From positions 1 to 33,058 of the forward strand of contig RECI01000130.1 in assembly GCA_007694095.1 (NCBI GenBank): a stretch of 33,058 bases of DNA, in the 5' to 3' direction. Position 1 is the first letter of the stretch; the number at the start of each line of letters is the position of its first letter. The position numbers and the translations under genes were made by a program. The notes under the pieces were generated by a model. That model did no database searches. It saw only the letters and a list, made by a program, of their open reading frames with translations, and was not told where the DNA came from. Shown here piece after piece: positions 25,534 to 33,058 of the stretch. The stretch comes from Balneolaceae bacterium (GTDB lineage: Bacteria; Bacteroidota; Rhodothermia; Balneolales; Balneolaceae).

Positions 25534-26286
25534 TCACGATTGATACCTCTCATCCCACACTTCTTTTCTTGCAAGCCGGATAAATACTTCCTCTATTGAA
25601 TCTGCATTAAAGGTTTTTTTCAAACCTGCAGGTGTATCAAGTGCATCTATTCTTCCATCTACCATTATTGATACACGGTCACAATATTCGGCTTCATCAA
25701 GGTAGTGGGTAGTCACAAATATTGTGATTCCATTCTCTGAGGCCTCGTAAATCATCTCCCAAAACTGCCGCCGTGTTATCGGGTCAACACCGCTTGTTGG
25801 TTCATCCAAAAAAACAATGTCCGGATTGTGCAGTATTGATACCGAAAATGCAAGTTTCTGCTTCCAGCCGAGCGGCAACGACGCAACACGTTTATTCACG
25901 GCATCGCCAAGGCCCACAATCTCGATGATTTCATCCGTTTTTTGTTTTAAAATCGAACGCGGCAAACCATAGATTCCTCCATAAAACCGGATATTTTCTC
26001 TTACAGTAAGGTCATCATAGAGCGAAAATTTCTGGCTCATGTAACCGATGCTTTTTTTGATTTTTTCCATCTCCGTGTAAACATTCAGACCTGCGACGAA
26101 CGCTTTCCCCGAAGTTGGTGCAAGCAGCCCCGTAAGAATTCTTATCGCGGTGGTTTTTCCGGCTCCATTTGCCCCGAGGAAACCGAATATCTCCCCTTTT
26201 TCAACATCAAATGATACCTGATCTACAGCAGTAAAATCACCGAATTTGCGGGTTAGATTTTCCGCGATAATTGCTTTATCAGGCAT
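25534..26286 (-). CDS. ABC transporter ATPase, YbhF C-terminal-half type
   Basis: The 250-residue product has Walker A GANGAGKTT (38-46), Q-loop Gln85 (YMSQKFSLY), Walker B with Asp161-Glu162 (FLDEPTSGVD) and switch His194 (TTHYLDEAEYCDR). The signature is LPLGW (137-141) in place of LSGGQ. The same replacement, LPLGF, is known from the second half of E. coli YbhF. It therefore corresponds to that half, made here as a separate protein. It overlaps the first ATPase gene by 8 bp, which favours equal synthesis of both. Confidence 0.93.
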   Translation of the reverse strand: MPDKAIIAENLTRKFGDFTAVDQVSFDVEKGEIFGFLGANGAGKTTAIRILTGLLAPTSGKAFVAGLNVYTEMEKIKKSIGYMSQKFSLYDDLTVRENIRFYGGIYGLPRSILKQKTDEIIEIVGLGDAVNKRVASLPLGWKQKLAFSVSILHNPDIVFLDEPTSGVDPITRRQFWEMIYEASENGITIFVTTHYLDEAEYCDRVSIMVDGRIDALDTPAGLKKTFNADSIEEVFIRLARKEVWDERYQS

Positions 26287-27202
26287 GATTCGCCTCCTTC
26301 AGTACAAGAGCCATGAAACTGTCTTCTATTCCGGGTATCAGTGTACCGATTTCCACATTCTCAAGGCCCATGTCATGAAGGTATGTTTTAAGGCCATCCA
26401 AATCAGGTAAATCCCGCTGGTCTGTGTAGTGTATACTGTCGCCAAAGGTATGTACCGATTCTGAATACGGATAATTTTTTAATGCACGGATCAATTTGAA
26501 CCTGTTTTTGTGACTGACGCCAAAGAGCGGCTTTTTAAAAGACTTCACAATGGCTTCCGGCGTATCAACCTGGAGAATTTCCCCTTCCTGTATAAATGCC
26601 ACACGATTGCAGCGGCGCGCTTCATCCATGTATGGGGTTGCAACAATAATGGTGACATCTTTCACCAAAATTGCGAGCATGTCCCAAAACTCGACCCTGG
26701 ATACAGCATCCACACCGGTAGTGGGTTCGTCAAGTATCAAAAGTCGGGGTTTATGAATCAGGGCACAACTCAAGGCAAGTTTCTGCTTCATCCCTCCGGA
26801 CAGGTCGCCGGCCAGGCGGTTTTTAAATGGCTCAATCTGCCTGTACACAGGCTCCACCAGCTTATAGTTTTCTTCAAGTGTGGTACCAAACACCGAAGCG
26901 AAAAAACGGATATTTTCTTCAACAGTGAGATCCTGGTATAGCGAAAACCTGCCGGGCATATAACCAAGCAACGGCCTAATTTTTTTATAATCCCTCACTA
27001 CATCATACCCCAGAACGGAGACATTTCCCGAATCCGGTGTATACAGCGTGGCAAGGGTTCGAAAGAGTGTGGTTTTGCCTGCCCCATCCGGCCCAATTAT
27101 ACCAAACAACTCAGATTCATTAACTTCGAGTGAAATACTTTTCAGCGCGTGAACCTGCCCGAAAGATTTATTCAGGTTGTTTATTTGGATAATTGGGTTC
27201 AT
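26279..27202 (-). CDS. ABC transporter ATPase, YbhF N-terminal-half type
   Basis: The 307-residue product has Walker A GPDGAGKTT (37-45), a canonical signature LSGGM (134-138) and Walker B with Asp158-Glu159 (LILDEPTTGVD). The switch His is replaced by Pro190 (VATPYMDEA) and the Q-loop Gln by Gly84 (YMPGRFSLY). GPDGAGKTT and a missing switch His also mark the first half of E. coli YbhF. A C-terminal extension of about 80 residues ends IEDSFMALVLKE, like the inter-half linker of YbhF. It would pair with the other ATPase. It follows the adaptor gene after 31 bp. Confidence 0.93.
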   Translation of the reverse strand: MNPIIQINNLNKSFGQVHALKSISLEVNESELFGIIGPDGAGKTTLFRTLATLYTPDSGNVSVLGYDVVRDYKKIRPLLGYMPGRFSLYQDLTVEENIRFFASVFGTTLEENYKLVEPVYRQIEPFKNRLAGDLSGGMKQKLALSCALIHKPRLLILDEPTTGVDAVSRVEFWDMLAILVKDVTIIVATPYMDEARRCNRVAFIQEGEILQVDTPEAIVKSFKKPLFGVSHKNRFKLIRALKNYPYSESVHTFGDSIHYTDQRDLPDLDGLKTYLHDMGLENVEIGTLIPGIEDSFMALVLKEANHA

Positions 27203-27233
27203 GGATTTGCTTTAGTTCTGATCACACCATTTG

Positions 27234-28121
27234 TTAAAAGTTCACTTCGCCGGGCATTCCTATCTTAATTTTTCCCTCAGGATTTTCTACTGTTACTTTT
27301 ACTGCATATACCTGTGCAACCCTCTCTTCCCTGGTTTGAATCATTCTTGGCGTAAATTCCGCACGGGACGATACCCAGCTTACAATACCGGTTAACCGTT
27401 CAGTCCCGGTTTTATCACGATCAATCAGAACTTCAACACTCTCTCCGATCTTCACACGGGGAAGCTGTGCACCTGATACGTACACCTTTAAAACCATTTC
27501 ATCGAGATTTGCCAGCCGGTACATTGGTTTACCGGGTGCAGCCAATTCATGCTCATGTGCAAATTTGGTCAATACTGTACCGTTCACCGGATTGATAATT
27601 TCAGCACGCCGTATCTGGTCATTAACCTGGTCGATCTTCGTCCCGATTCTTTCCATCTCGGCTGAAACCGATAGTTTTTCCGTTTCAATTGCGCGTATTT
27701 GTCTATGCAGCGTATTAACCTCACCCTGTGCCCGGTCGAGCTGCTGGCGTGTTGCCGCATTGTCCTCAAAAAGTGATTTTAACCTGTTGAATTCGATTAA
27801 GGCTGTTTCATGCCGTGAATGCAATACATCTTTTTGCGCATCCAGGTTTGCAATTCCGGTCTGAACAACTCTCATTGACGCTTCCAGTTCTCTTTTTTGA
27901 AGCACCTGTTGCGTGGTATCGATTATCCCAACCAAACGCGCTTCCTCCAGCCTCTCGCCCTCCATTACGTTAAAAGCTAAAATCCGCCCTTGTGTTTCTG
28001 CCGATATCACGAGCTCGGTTGCCTCAAACTGACCGTAGGCATCAGATAACTTTTCCTCAGTGCAGCCGGTTGTCAAAGCAAAGATGATAAAAAATCCGGC
28101 CAATTGGTTTAATCGTTCCAT
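27234..28121 (-). CDS. HlyD/YbhG-like membrane fusion lipoprotein
   Basis: The 295-residue product has a lipoprotein signal ending LTTGC (Cys20). A first lipoyl half (AETQGRILAFNVMEGERL), a long coiled-coil hairpin (about 72-165), the second lipoyl half (INPVNGTVLTKFAHEHELAAPG) and a beta-barrel with IKIGMPGEVNF follow. It would link the inner-membrane ABC transporter to the TolC-like channel. E. coli YbhG is the counterpart, though its N-terminus is not a classic lipobox. The start overlaps the TolC gene by 13 bp. Confidence 0.92.
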   Translation of the reverse strand: MERLNQLAGFFIIFALTTGCTEEKLSDAYGQFEATELVISAETQGRILAFNVMEGERLEEARLVGIIDTTQQVLQKRELEASMRVVQTGIANLDAQKDVLHSRHETALIEFNRLKSLFEDNAATRQQLDRAQGEVNTLHRQIRAIETEKLSVSAEMERIGTKIDQVNDQIRRAEIINPVNGTVLTKFAHEHELAAPGKPMYRLANLDEMVLKVYVSGAQLPRVKIGESVEVLIDRDKTGTERLTGIVSWVSSRAEFTPRMIQTREERVAQVYAVKVTVENPEGKIKIGMPGEVNF

Positions 28122-29407
28122 ACGTCTCCTCGTGTGGTTTTGTATTGTGCAATTAATTGCATCAGCCTGATTTTCCTGGTTTCCAGATTCAGCCTGGCAC
28201 GATTTTCAGCATTTAGTTCATTGATGTATTCTGTTGATGTTATTGTACCCTGCAGCAACATATTCTTTTTCTCTTCTGCCACGAGACCACGAAGCCTCAC
28301 TACTTCTTTATCCTGTTCAATCAGTAGTTCCGTCGCATCCATTTCCTCTTCCAGGTTTCTTAGTGACGCATTAAGATTTCTGGTAAATGCATCCCGGTCG
28401 GCATCAACATTATTTTTTTGAAGGCTGATAACTTCCGACTTTAATTTTGCATTTCTCGTATTTCTGAAGCTCCACTGAGCCCTTAATCCAAGAACCCAAT
28501 AGAATTGCAGGTCATCTTCAAAAACATTTAACCCGGGCCTGCCATAAGCCGATGTTGCAAATAACGATACAGCGGGCAACATTTCAGATCCGGCTATCTT
28601 ACTTTGCGAATCGAGGATTCGGGAACTTGCTTCGAACAGGTCGTATTCCGGACGCGTCAACTCAGCGGCACTTCCATGTGGACGATCTAAAAATTCATCC
28701 GTATGCAGCTCCATATTCGTTGATATCTCAATACCTAGGAATTCACTTAATACTGAATATCCGGCTTTAATTCTGCCGGTTACCCGGGTCAATTCCTGCT
28801 CAATCCGTATCAGTTCAGCCCTCATCACCAGCTCATCACTCGGTAATAATACACCATTTCCCACCATAGACTGAACCAATCCAAGCTGTTCATGAACATC
28901 ATCCCTCATAAGCTGGAATGTCTTATACTCTTTTTGCAAAAGCATGATTCCAAACCATACCTGTTCCATCCTGTTCTTTACTGAATGCAATTCCATCTCA
29001 ATCCTCGCCAGTTCCGCGTCACCGGTATATTGCTCAGTCTGCTGAATTGCCCTGGATCTGCCTCCATCATAGAGGGTTTGTGAAGCATTCAATGAAATAT
29101 TGTAATGATCTTTGCTGAAAACGGGAGTTTCTGTGCCTGGTGCGGAAAAAGGCACTTCCGTTACATCCGACTGATAGCTCGCACGGGCACTGACCTGCAG
29201 TTCGGGCTGCCAGCCGCTGCCTGCAATTTTTCGGTTCAATTCGGTAATCCGGCGTTGAAAAGCCTCTTTGCCTGAAACCGGCCAGTTTTGCACAAGCAGG
29301 CTGTAAGCTTCCTGGATATGCAATACGGCCGGTTCCACCTCCTGGCCAAATACCGTATTTGGCTGCAAGAAAATAAACATCGTTATGATGGCTATTGTTT
29401 TGTTCAT
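28109..29407 (-). CDS. TolC family outer-membrane efflux protein
   Basis: The 432-residue product has a Sec signal (IAIITMFIFLQPNTVFGQ). Two helical repeats of the OEP family follow: LELHSVKNRMEQVWFGIMLLQKEYK with GNGVLLPSDELVMRAELIRIEQEL, then a second set with AQWSFRNTRNAKLKSEVISLQ and EEKKNMLLQGTITSTEYINELN. It should form the outer-membrane channel. E. coli ybhFSR uses the shared tolC; here a dedicated channel is in the operon. The start overlaps the TetR stop by 4 bp (ATGA). Confidence 0.92.
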   Translation of the reverse strand: MNKTIAIITMFIFLQPNTVFGQEVEPAVLHIQEAYSLLVQNWPVSGKEAFQRRITELNRKIAGSGWQPELQVSARASYQSDVTEVPFSAPGTETPVFSKDHYNISLNASQTLYDGGRSRAIQQTEQYTGDAELARIEMELHSVKNRMEQVWFGIMLLQKEYKTFQLMRDDVHEQLGLVQSMVGNGVLLPSDELVMRAELIRIEQELTRVTGRIKAGYSVLSEFLGIEISTNMELHTDEFLDRPHGSAAELTRPEYDLFEASSRILDSQSKIAGSEMLPAVSLFATSAYGRPGLNVFEDDLQFYWVLGLRAQWSFRNTRNAKLKSEVISLQKNNVDADRDAFTRNLNASLRNLEEEMDATELLIEQDKEVVRLRGLVAEEKKNMLLQGTITSTEYINELNAENRARLNLETRKIRLMQLIAQYKTTRGDVWND

Positions 29408-30009
29408 GGCTTAATACCGCTGAAAATTATTTTTGAAATCATCTCTTTCCGCTCTTCAAGAAATTCCCAGTACATTTCATCATCCAGCCTGAAAATTGCC
29501 TGTACCATTTGCCGCGCAACCATGGGCATCATACACATAGAAACCACATTCATCAGAAAGTGGTGTGGTTTTAGCGGCATCATTCTTCCTCCTTCTACTT
29601 CACTTTTGATTTGCTCACTGAACTTTTTGGGAATACGGATATTCAGTGACATGATAAACTCCCGGAATTGTTTTGGATTCCTGTTCATCTCGTGAACAAC
29701 AAATGCAGGTAAAAAGGGATTGGTACGAAATATTGAATAATAGAAATCAACAATCTCCTCAACCTTTTGCCTTATTGGCATTTCAGATTCAAGAATCTTG
29801 ATGAGCGATGGAAAAATATTTGCAGCACCCGCCTGGAAAACTCTCCGGAAGAGTTTTTCCTTGCTTCGATAATAATAATGGAGCATCGATTTGTTAATTC
29901 CTGCTTCATCAGCAATTTCCTGCATCCGCGCTCCATCGAACCCTTTTTTCTGGAATACCCTTTGTGCTGCTAAAAAAATCTTTTCTTCTGTTTCTTTTTC
30001 TATTGACAT
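29404..30009 (-). CDS. TetR family regulator of the exporter operon
   Basis: The 201-residue product has a TetR helix-turn-helix in residues 8-55 (IFLAAQRVFQKKGFDGARMQEIADEAGINKSMLHYYYRSKEKLF); the C-terminal half is helical and should bind a ligand. It is the first gene of the seven-gene operon and overlaps the TolC gene by 4 bp. It is positioned like E. coli CecR (YbiH), which controls ybhGFSR. It likely represses its own operon from the palindrome upstream. The inducer is unknown. Confidence 0.92.
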   Translation of the reverse strand: MSIEKETEEKIFLAAQRVFQKKGFDGARMQEIADEAGINKSMLHYYYRSKEKLFRRVFQAGAANIFPSLIKILESEMPIRQKVEEIVDFYYSIFRTNPFLPAFVVHEMNRNPKQFREFIMSLNIRIPKKFSEQIKSEVEGGRMMPLKPHHFLMNVVSMCMMPMVARQMVQAIFRLDDEMYWEFLEERKEMISKIIFSGIKP

Positions 30010-30060
30010 AGCTGCTTTGAATTTGATTCTAATTGAATATTACAACTTCTAACTGACTTA

Positions 30061-30078
30061 TTCAACCATTTGGTTTAA
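30061..30078. promoter_or_regulatory. Imperfect palindrome ahead of tetR, candidate operator
   Basis: TTCAACCATTTGGTTTAA has AACCA/TGGTT arms around TT plus outer TT/AA pairs, with one mismatch pair. It lies 51 bp upstream of the tetR ATG, in the divergent spacer. The size fits TetR operators. Related AGTT/AACT blocks flank it. Confidence 0.4.
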
Positions 30079-30189
30079 CTTTTTAGTTGAATCATTTTTG
30101 AAATATAATTTGAGCTCTTGAAGAAAGTATTCAGCAGGTGAGGAAATACAAGGTTGACTTTGAATGGCGGAATGTGTGGGGTAATGTTT

Positions 30190-30335
30190 TGATCTATGTC
30201 TTTTCTGCTCTGTTGGCAAATTCAAGAAAGGCTCTCGCTCCTTTGGAGCTTTTCTGAATCGATGATCATTCAATACATAGGACTTCGTCCCATGCTGTTG
30301 CTGAAGCCCCGTTGGGGCTGGACACAATGATAATT
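30190..30335. repeat. Cluster of three mini-hairpins (dispersed palindromic repeat)
   Basis: GCTCCTTTGGAGC (about 30236-30249), GGACTTCGTCC (about 30281-30292) and AGCCCCGTTGGGGCT (about 30304-30320) follow each other at intervals of 25-45 bp. Style and intergenic position match the units at 2884-3130, though the sequences differ. Confidence 0.5.
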
Positions 30336-30543
30336 CCTGTATTGGCTTGCTAATTTTATGGTCTGGCTACCAGCGCTGGAAACTACTTCGGTGTTCAACA
30401 TTGGATATTCAGTGTTCAATGTTTTAATCATCCATGCCAGTACCTCAACATACCCGTAAAGATCAAAATGAGAAAATCCTCACTTTATAGTTGCCATTTT
30501 AAACCTGCGCTGATATTATTATTACAATTTTTAATTGCAACAT

Positions 30544-31830
30544 ATGGCGAATACAGACGGGTTTGATACAATTGTAATTGGCGGCGGACTCATGGGATCA
30601 TCTGCAGCCTGGCATCTTTCTGCTGATGGTGAGAAGGTACTTCTGATTGAAAATCAGCCGGAAATTTATCAACAGGGATCAAGTTATGGAGAGGCGCGTA
30701 TTACCCGCAGTCTTGGGCCAAAAGAGGATATCTTTTCCTGGCTTCACAACCGGGCTGTAGCCGAAACCAAAAAACTGGCCGTTTTTCTGGATGGAAATTC
30801 TTCAACGGGCAGTAGAATAATGGATGAAATTTACACAACGAACCCTGTCACTTATATTTATTACCAGTCTCAAAAAGAAATAACTGATAAGCTTATCATT
30901 GGCCAGAAAGACCCTGTCAGAGTTGCCCGGAATCCGGATGAAGCAACCAGGAAATTCGGAATGCATATCGCTGAGAATGCAATTGTAATCAGGGAGCATA
31001 AAAAATATTCGGGCACTCTAAATCCCGGATTGTTGATCAAAAACCTTCACCGTGCCATCAATCTCTGCGACAATCATATAAGATATAACTGCGAGGCCCA
31101 CCATCTGTCCAAAAAAAATGGGTTATTCGAAATTAGTTTGAAAGATTCAGAGACAGGTAATATCAGTGAAATAACTGCAAAAAAACTGGTTATTGCCGCA
31201 GGGCCATATACTGGCAACCTCCTGAAAAACTTAGCTTCCGCCTTGGACCAACGTATCACCCCGAAACGGGTTTGTCTCTCTTTTTTTTCAATCAGTCAGG
31301 AATCTTGGTGCCGGTTAACACCTGAACATCAATCAAAAATATCAGATCATTACCCGTTGATTGACATGAGCCCGGATTTTATTTTTTCGATGATAGAAAA
31401 ATGGGACAAATACGGTACACCGGTCATCAAAACAGGGGGGCATCTGAGGAGAGAGCCGGTCGATGATTTGGATAGTGTGTGGGGTAAAGAGTTGTCTCAG
31501 AATGAAATTGAATGGGCACATCGTACTACAGCAAGATATTTTGAAATGCTGAATGTACCGCTCGGGTGCGATGACCTGATTTACACCGGCGGATATTCAT
31601 GCGTCTATTCAATGACTGATTCTGAAATACCGATAGTCTCCGAAGTCCCTGACATCAACAATAACAACATTCCGGGATTGGTAGTAATGGGGGGTATGTC
31701 AGGAATCGGAGCAAAAGGGAGCATGGCCTACGGGCTTATTGCAAAAAACCTTCTTCTGAACAAAAATGAAACAGATGAAATGTACCTGAAAACAGTTCAT
31801 GCCCTCAGTATAAATCGTAATTCTCAGTAA
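30544..31830 (+). CDS. FAD-dependent oxidoreductase, monomeric sarcosine oxidase/SolA-like
   Basis: From the ATG at 30544 the product has 428 residues; a TTG three codons upstream is possible. The DAO fold starts with TIVIGGGLMGSSAAWHL (GxGxxG at 13-18). SSYGEARITR matches the HGxxR-type segment of monomeric sarcosine oxidases. Cys353 in YSCVYSMTDSE aligns with the Cys that binds FAD covalently in that family, and SGIGAKGSMAYG follows at the right distance. It should oxidise a secondary or N-methyl amine with release of H2O2; the substrate is unknown. At 428 residues it is longer than the usual 370-390. It stands alone, divergent from tetR and convergent with the barrel gene. Confidence 0.85.
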   Translation: MANTDGFDTIVIGGGLMGSSAAWHLSADGEKVLLIENQPEIYQQGSSYGEARITRSLGPKEDIFSWLHNRAVAETKKLAVFLDGNSSTGSRIMDEIYTTNPVTYIYYQSQKEITDKLIIGQKDPVRVARNPDEATRKFGMHIAENAIVIREHKKYSGTLNPGLLIKNLHRAINLCDNHIRYNCEAHHLSKKNGLFEISLKDSETGNISEITAKKLVIAAGPYTGNLLKNLASALDQRITPKRVCLSFFSISQESWCRLTPEHQSKISDHYPLIDMSPDFIFSMIEKWDKYGTPVIKTGGHLRREPVDDLDSVWGKELSQNEIEWAHRTTARYFEMLNVPLGCDDLIYTGGYSCVYSMTDSEIPIVSEVPDINNNNIPGLVVMGGMSGIGAKGSMAYGLIAKNLLLNKNETDEMYLKTVHALSINRNSQ

Positions 31831-31888
31831 TTGTGACGCTGTTATACAACTTCTTCAATGTAAATCTGCACATCATTGGCAAAATTGT

Positions 31889-33058
31889 TCATAAAATGAA
31901 GGTATACGTGTATTTGATCATGAAAGTCCGGAAGCGGCTTCGCGACATTTCGGGAATCGGCAACTGACGGGCGGTATCCAGGTCTTCGTTATATACGATC
32001 CACAAATCATGCCCCTCACTAAAGTTGTAGCGAAATCGCGCGTTTGTTGAAAATGAGTTTGCCGCACTGTTGTATTGCGCAAATATATTGGTGGATACCT
32101 GTGTATTGAAGGGTATTCCCAGGCGAAGCCTTGCGATGTGAGAATTAAAAGTCTGGTCTCTCCCGGAAAACCGGACATAGTTATAGGTATATGAGCCTTC
32201 AATTTCTAGATGTGGTGATGCGTTCCAGGAAGGCCGGAATGTAACCGACACCCTTTCACCATCGAAAAAGCTTCCTGCCTCAGTGTTCGCTGTAAAACGG
32301 AACAGCCCGGCCCTTGACATGGAATAACTGGCTGCAAACTGGTAAAACGTATAATCTCCCTCCGGGATAAAAGTCTCCCTGTCCAGAAAAAATGGAAAAA
32401 GAAGGTCTTCATAAACAAGATGAAGCGAAAAATTACCCTGTGATCCTGATTTCATCTGGAATGCCCATCCCGGCCCTAATTGAAGAGTTTCCAATTCAAA
32501 GCCTTCATTCCGGTAATATGCTTCACCGCTCAGCATCATCGAATGCCAGATAAACGGAGATTCCTCTCCCCTTCGCCATGTGTAGGTCACATTCTGGCTT
32601 AACTGTGTAAAATCTGAGCGTTGAATAAACCCGACACCAGGGAAATAATCGGCGCCTGACCAAACAAAGCCTGTTCCGTATCCGATGCCATCACGCAGCC
32701 TCCTTTCAAACACACCGGTAAAGCGTCCGCTGTTTGCCGGACTCCAGCTCCGGTCAATCTCAGGGTTTTCATCGAGTGTATGCGCCCACTGGAACGTCAG
32801 ATAGTCATCGCCATAGAGGCGGAAAGAGCCGTCGAGGCCATAGGCAAGATTGTATTGCCCATCAGCACCCACCCTGCTGGTAGCCATTCCCCCGGCGTAG
32901 GAAAACGGGTTAAATACCTGTCGCCGCAATCGCAGCACACCGAAATTCTCAGATGGAAGGTCTCCCTGTTTGTCGGTCTGCATGTTCAAAAAGCCGATAT
33001 CCCAGGGTCCAGCCCTGCCTACAACACGTGCACCCCCCAAAATCCTTACCATTTCGCC
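31889..33058 (-). CDS. DUF5916-like outer-membrane beta-barrel protein, 5' part off window
   Basis: The frame enters from the right edge and ends with a stop at 31889, so only the C-terminal 389 codons are visible. The opening VRILGGARVVGRAGPWDIGFLNMQT and the later GVGFIQRSDFTQ match the C-terminal barrel part of DUF5916 proteins, whose N-terminal CBM9-like domain would lie outside the window. Alternating hydrophobic strands with many aromatic residues run to the end, which closes in IKYTYTFIL, a typical final barrel strand. A Met near the edge is internal, not the start. Confidence 0.8.
   Translation of the reverse strand, partial: GEMVRILGGARVVGRAGPWDIGFLNMQTDKQGDLPSENFGVLRLRRQVFNPFSYAGGMATSRVGADGQYNLAYGLDGSFRLYGDDYLTFQWAHTLDENPEIDRSWSPANSGRFTGVFERRLRDGIGYGTGFVWSGADYFPGVGFIQRSDFTQLSQNVTYTWRRGEESPFIWHSMMLSGEAYYRNEGFELETLQLGPGWAFQMKSGSQGNFSLHLVYEDLLFPFFLDRETFIPEGDYTFYQFAASYSMSRAGLFRFTANTEAGSFFDGERVSVTFRPSWNASPHLEIEGSYTYNYVRFSGRDQTFNSHIARLRLGIPFNTQVSTNIFAQYNSAANSFSTNARFRYNFSEGHDLWIVYNEDLDTARQLPIPEMSRSRFRTFMIKYTYTFIL

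Larger units (their letters stand above)
30010..30543. other. Spacer between divergent tetR and FAD oxidoreductase, repeat-rich
   Basis: It holds the TetR operator candidate (30061-30078), a cluster of three mini-hairpins (about 30190-30330) and a simple repeat near 30392-30422 (GTTCAACATTGG, ATATTCAGTGTTCAATG). A 89-codon minus-strand frame here reads through the mini-hairpins and is a by-product of them. No gene was recognised. Confidence 0.55.

Noticed and set aside
30058-30327. 89-codon minus-strand frame in the tetR/FAD oxidoreductase spacer
   Set aside because: It runs straight through three GC mini-hairpins, starts in a hairpin arm and has no family features. It is a by-product of the repeats.

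Overview
The window looks like a chromosomal stretch from a Balneolota/Rhodothermia-type bacterium (Bacteroidota-Chlorobi side of the tree). The reasons are moderate GC content, few Shine-Dalgarno sites, many Sec lipoproteins, a truncated DUF5916-type outer-membrane barrel protein, a LexA of the self-cleaving kind, and intergenic spacers full of short GC-rich palindromes and A/T simple repeats. This placement is inferred from gene content and style; no 16S or marker alignment was possible. The window is mostly core metabolism and envelope genes. I see no CRISPR array, tRNA, rRNA, intact transposase or prophage.

Left part (1-5300): a lipoprotein with HEAT-like repeats fused to a cyclophilin domain is transcribed leftward off the window edge. 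It lies head to head with lexA, with only 26 bp between the two start codons. A repeat-rich zone follows. It holds a 504-bp element with terminal inverted repeats (2763-3266) that carries four palindromic units, an eight-copy heptamer array, a secreted bicupin gene, one or two unrecognised small ORFs, and the decayed end of what looks like a serine-hydrolase gene.

Middle (5300-16330): rplU-rpmA with a strong terminator; an FAH-family hydrolase overlapping a secreted M23 peptidase; ridA (minus strand); two tandem TPR lipoproteins followed directly by a MetB/MetC-type PLP enzyme; an acetyl-CoA acetyltransferase; queG, converging on a DUF389 membrane protein.

Right-middle (16400-22990, all minus): a candidate structured RNA/terminator, then (in transcription order) a Gfo/Idh/MocA oxidoreductase, prfA, inorganic pyrophosphatase, queD, queE and an SDR. 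Together with queG this gives three queuosine-pathway genes. An LLM flavin oxidoreductase carries a near-perfect 22-bp palindrome just upstream of its start.

Right (23250-30080, minus): a tightly packed seven-gene operon of TetR regulator, TolC-like outer-membrane protein, HlyD-like lipoprotein adaptor, two ABC ATPases and two ABC-2 permeases. It is the counterpart of E. coli CecR-YbhG-YbhF-YbhS-YbhR, but the double ATPase YbhF is split into two genes. Motif losses in the two ATPases are complementary and predict one degenerate and one canonical ATP site. The window ends with a sarcosine-oxidase-like FAD enzyme (+) and the 3' part of the DUF5916-like barrel gene (-).

No wholly new multi-gene system is evident. 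The best leads are the asymmetric split exporter, the lexA/HEAT-cyclophilin head-to-head pair, the TIR-bounded element with nested palindromes, the 22-bp operator candidate and the candidate small RNA.
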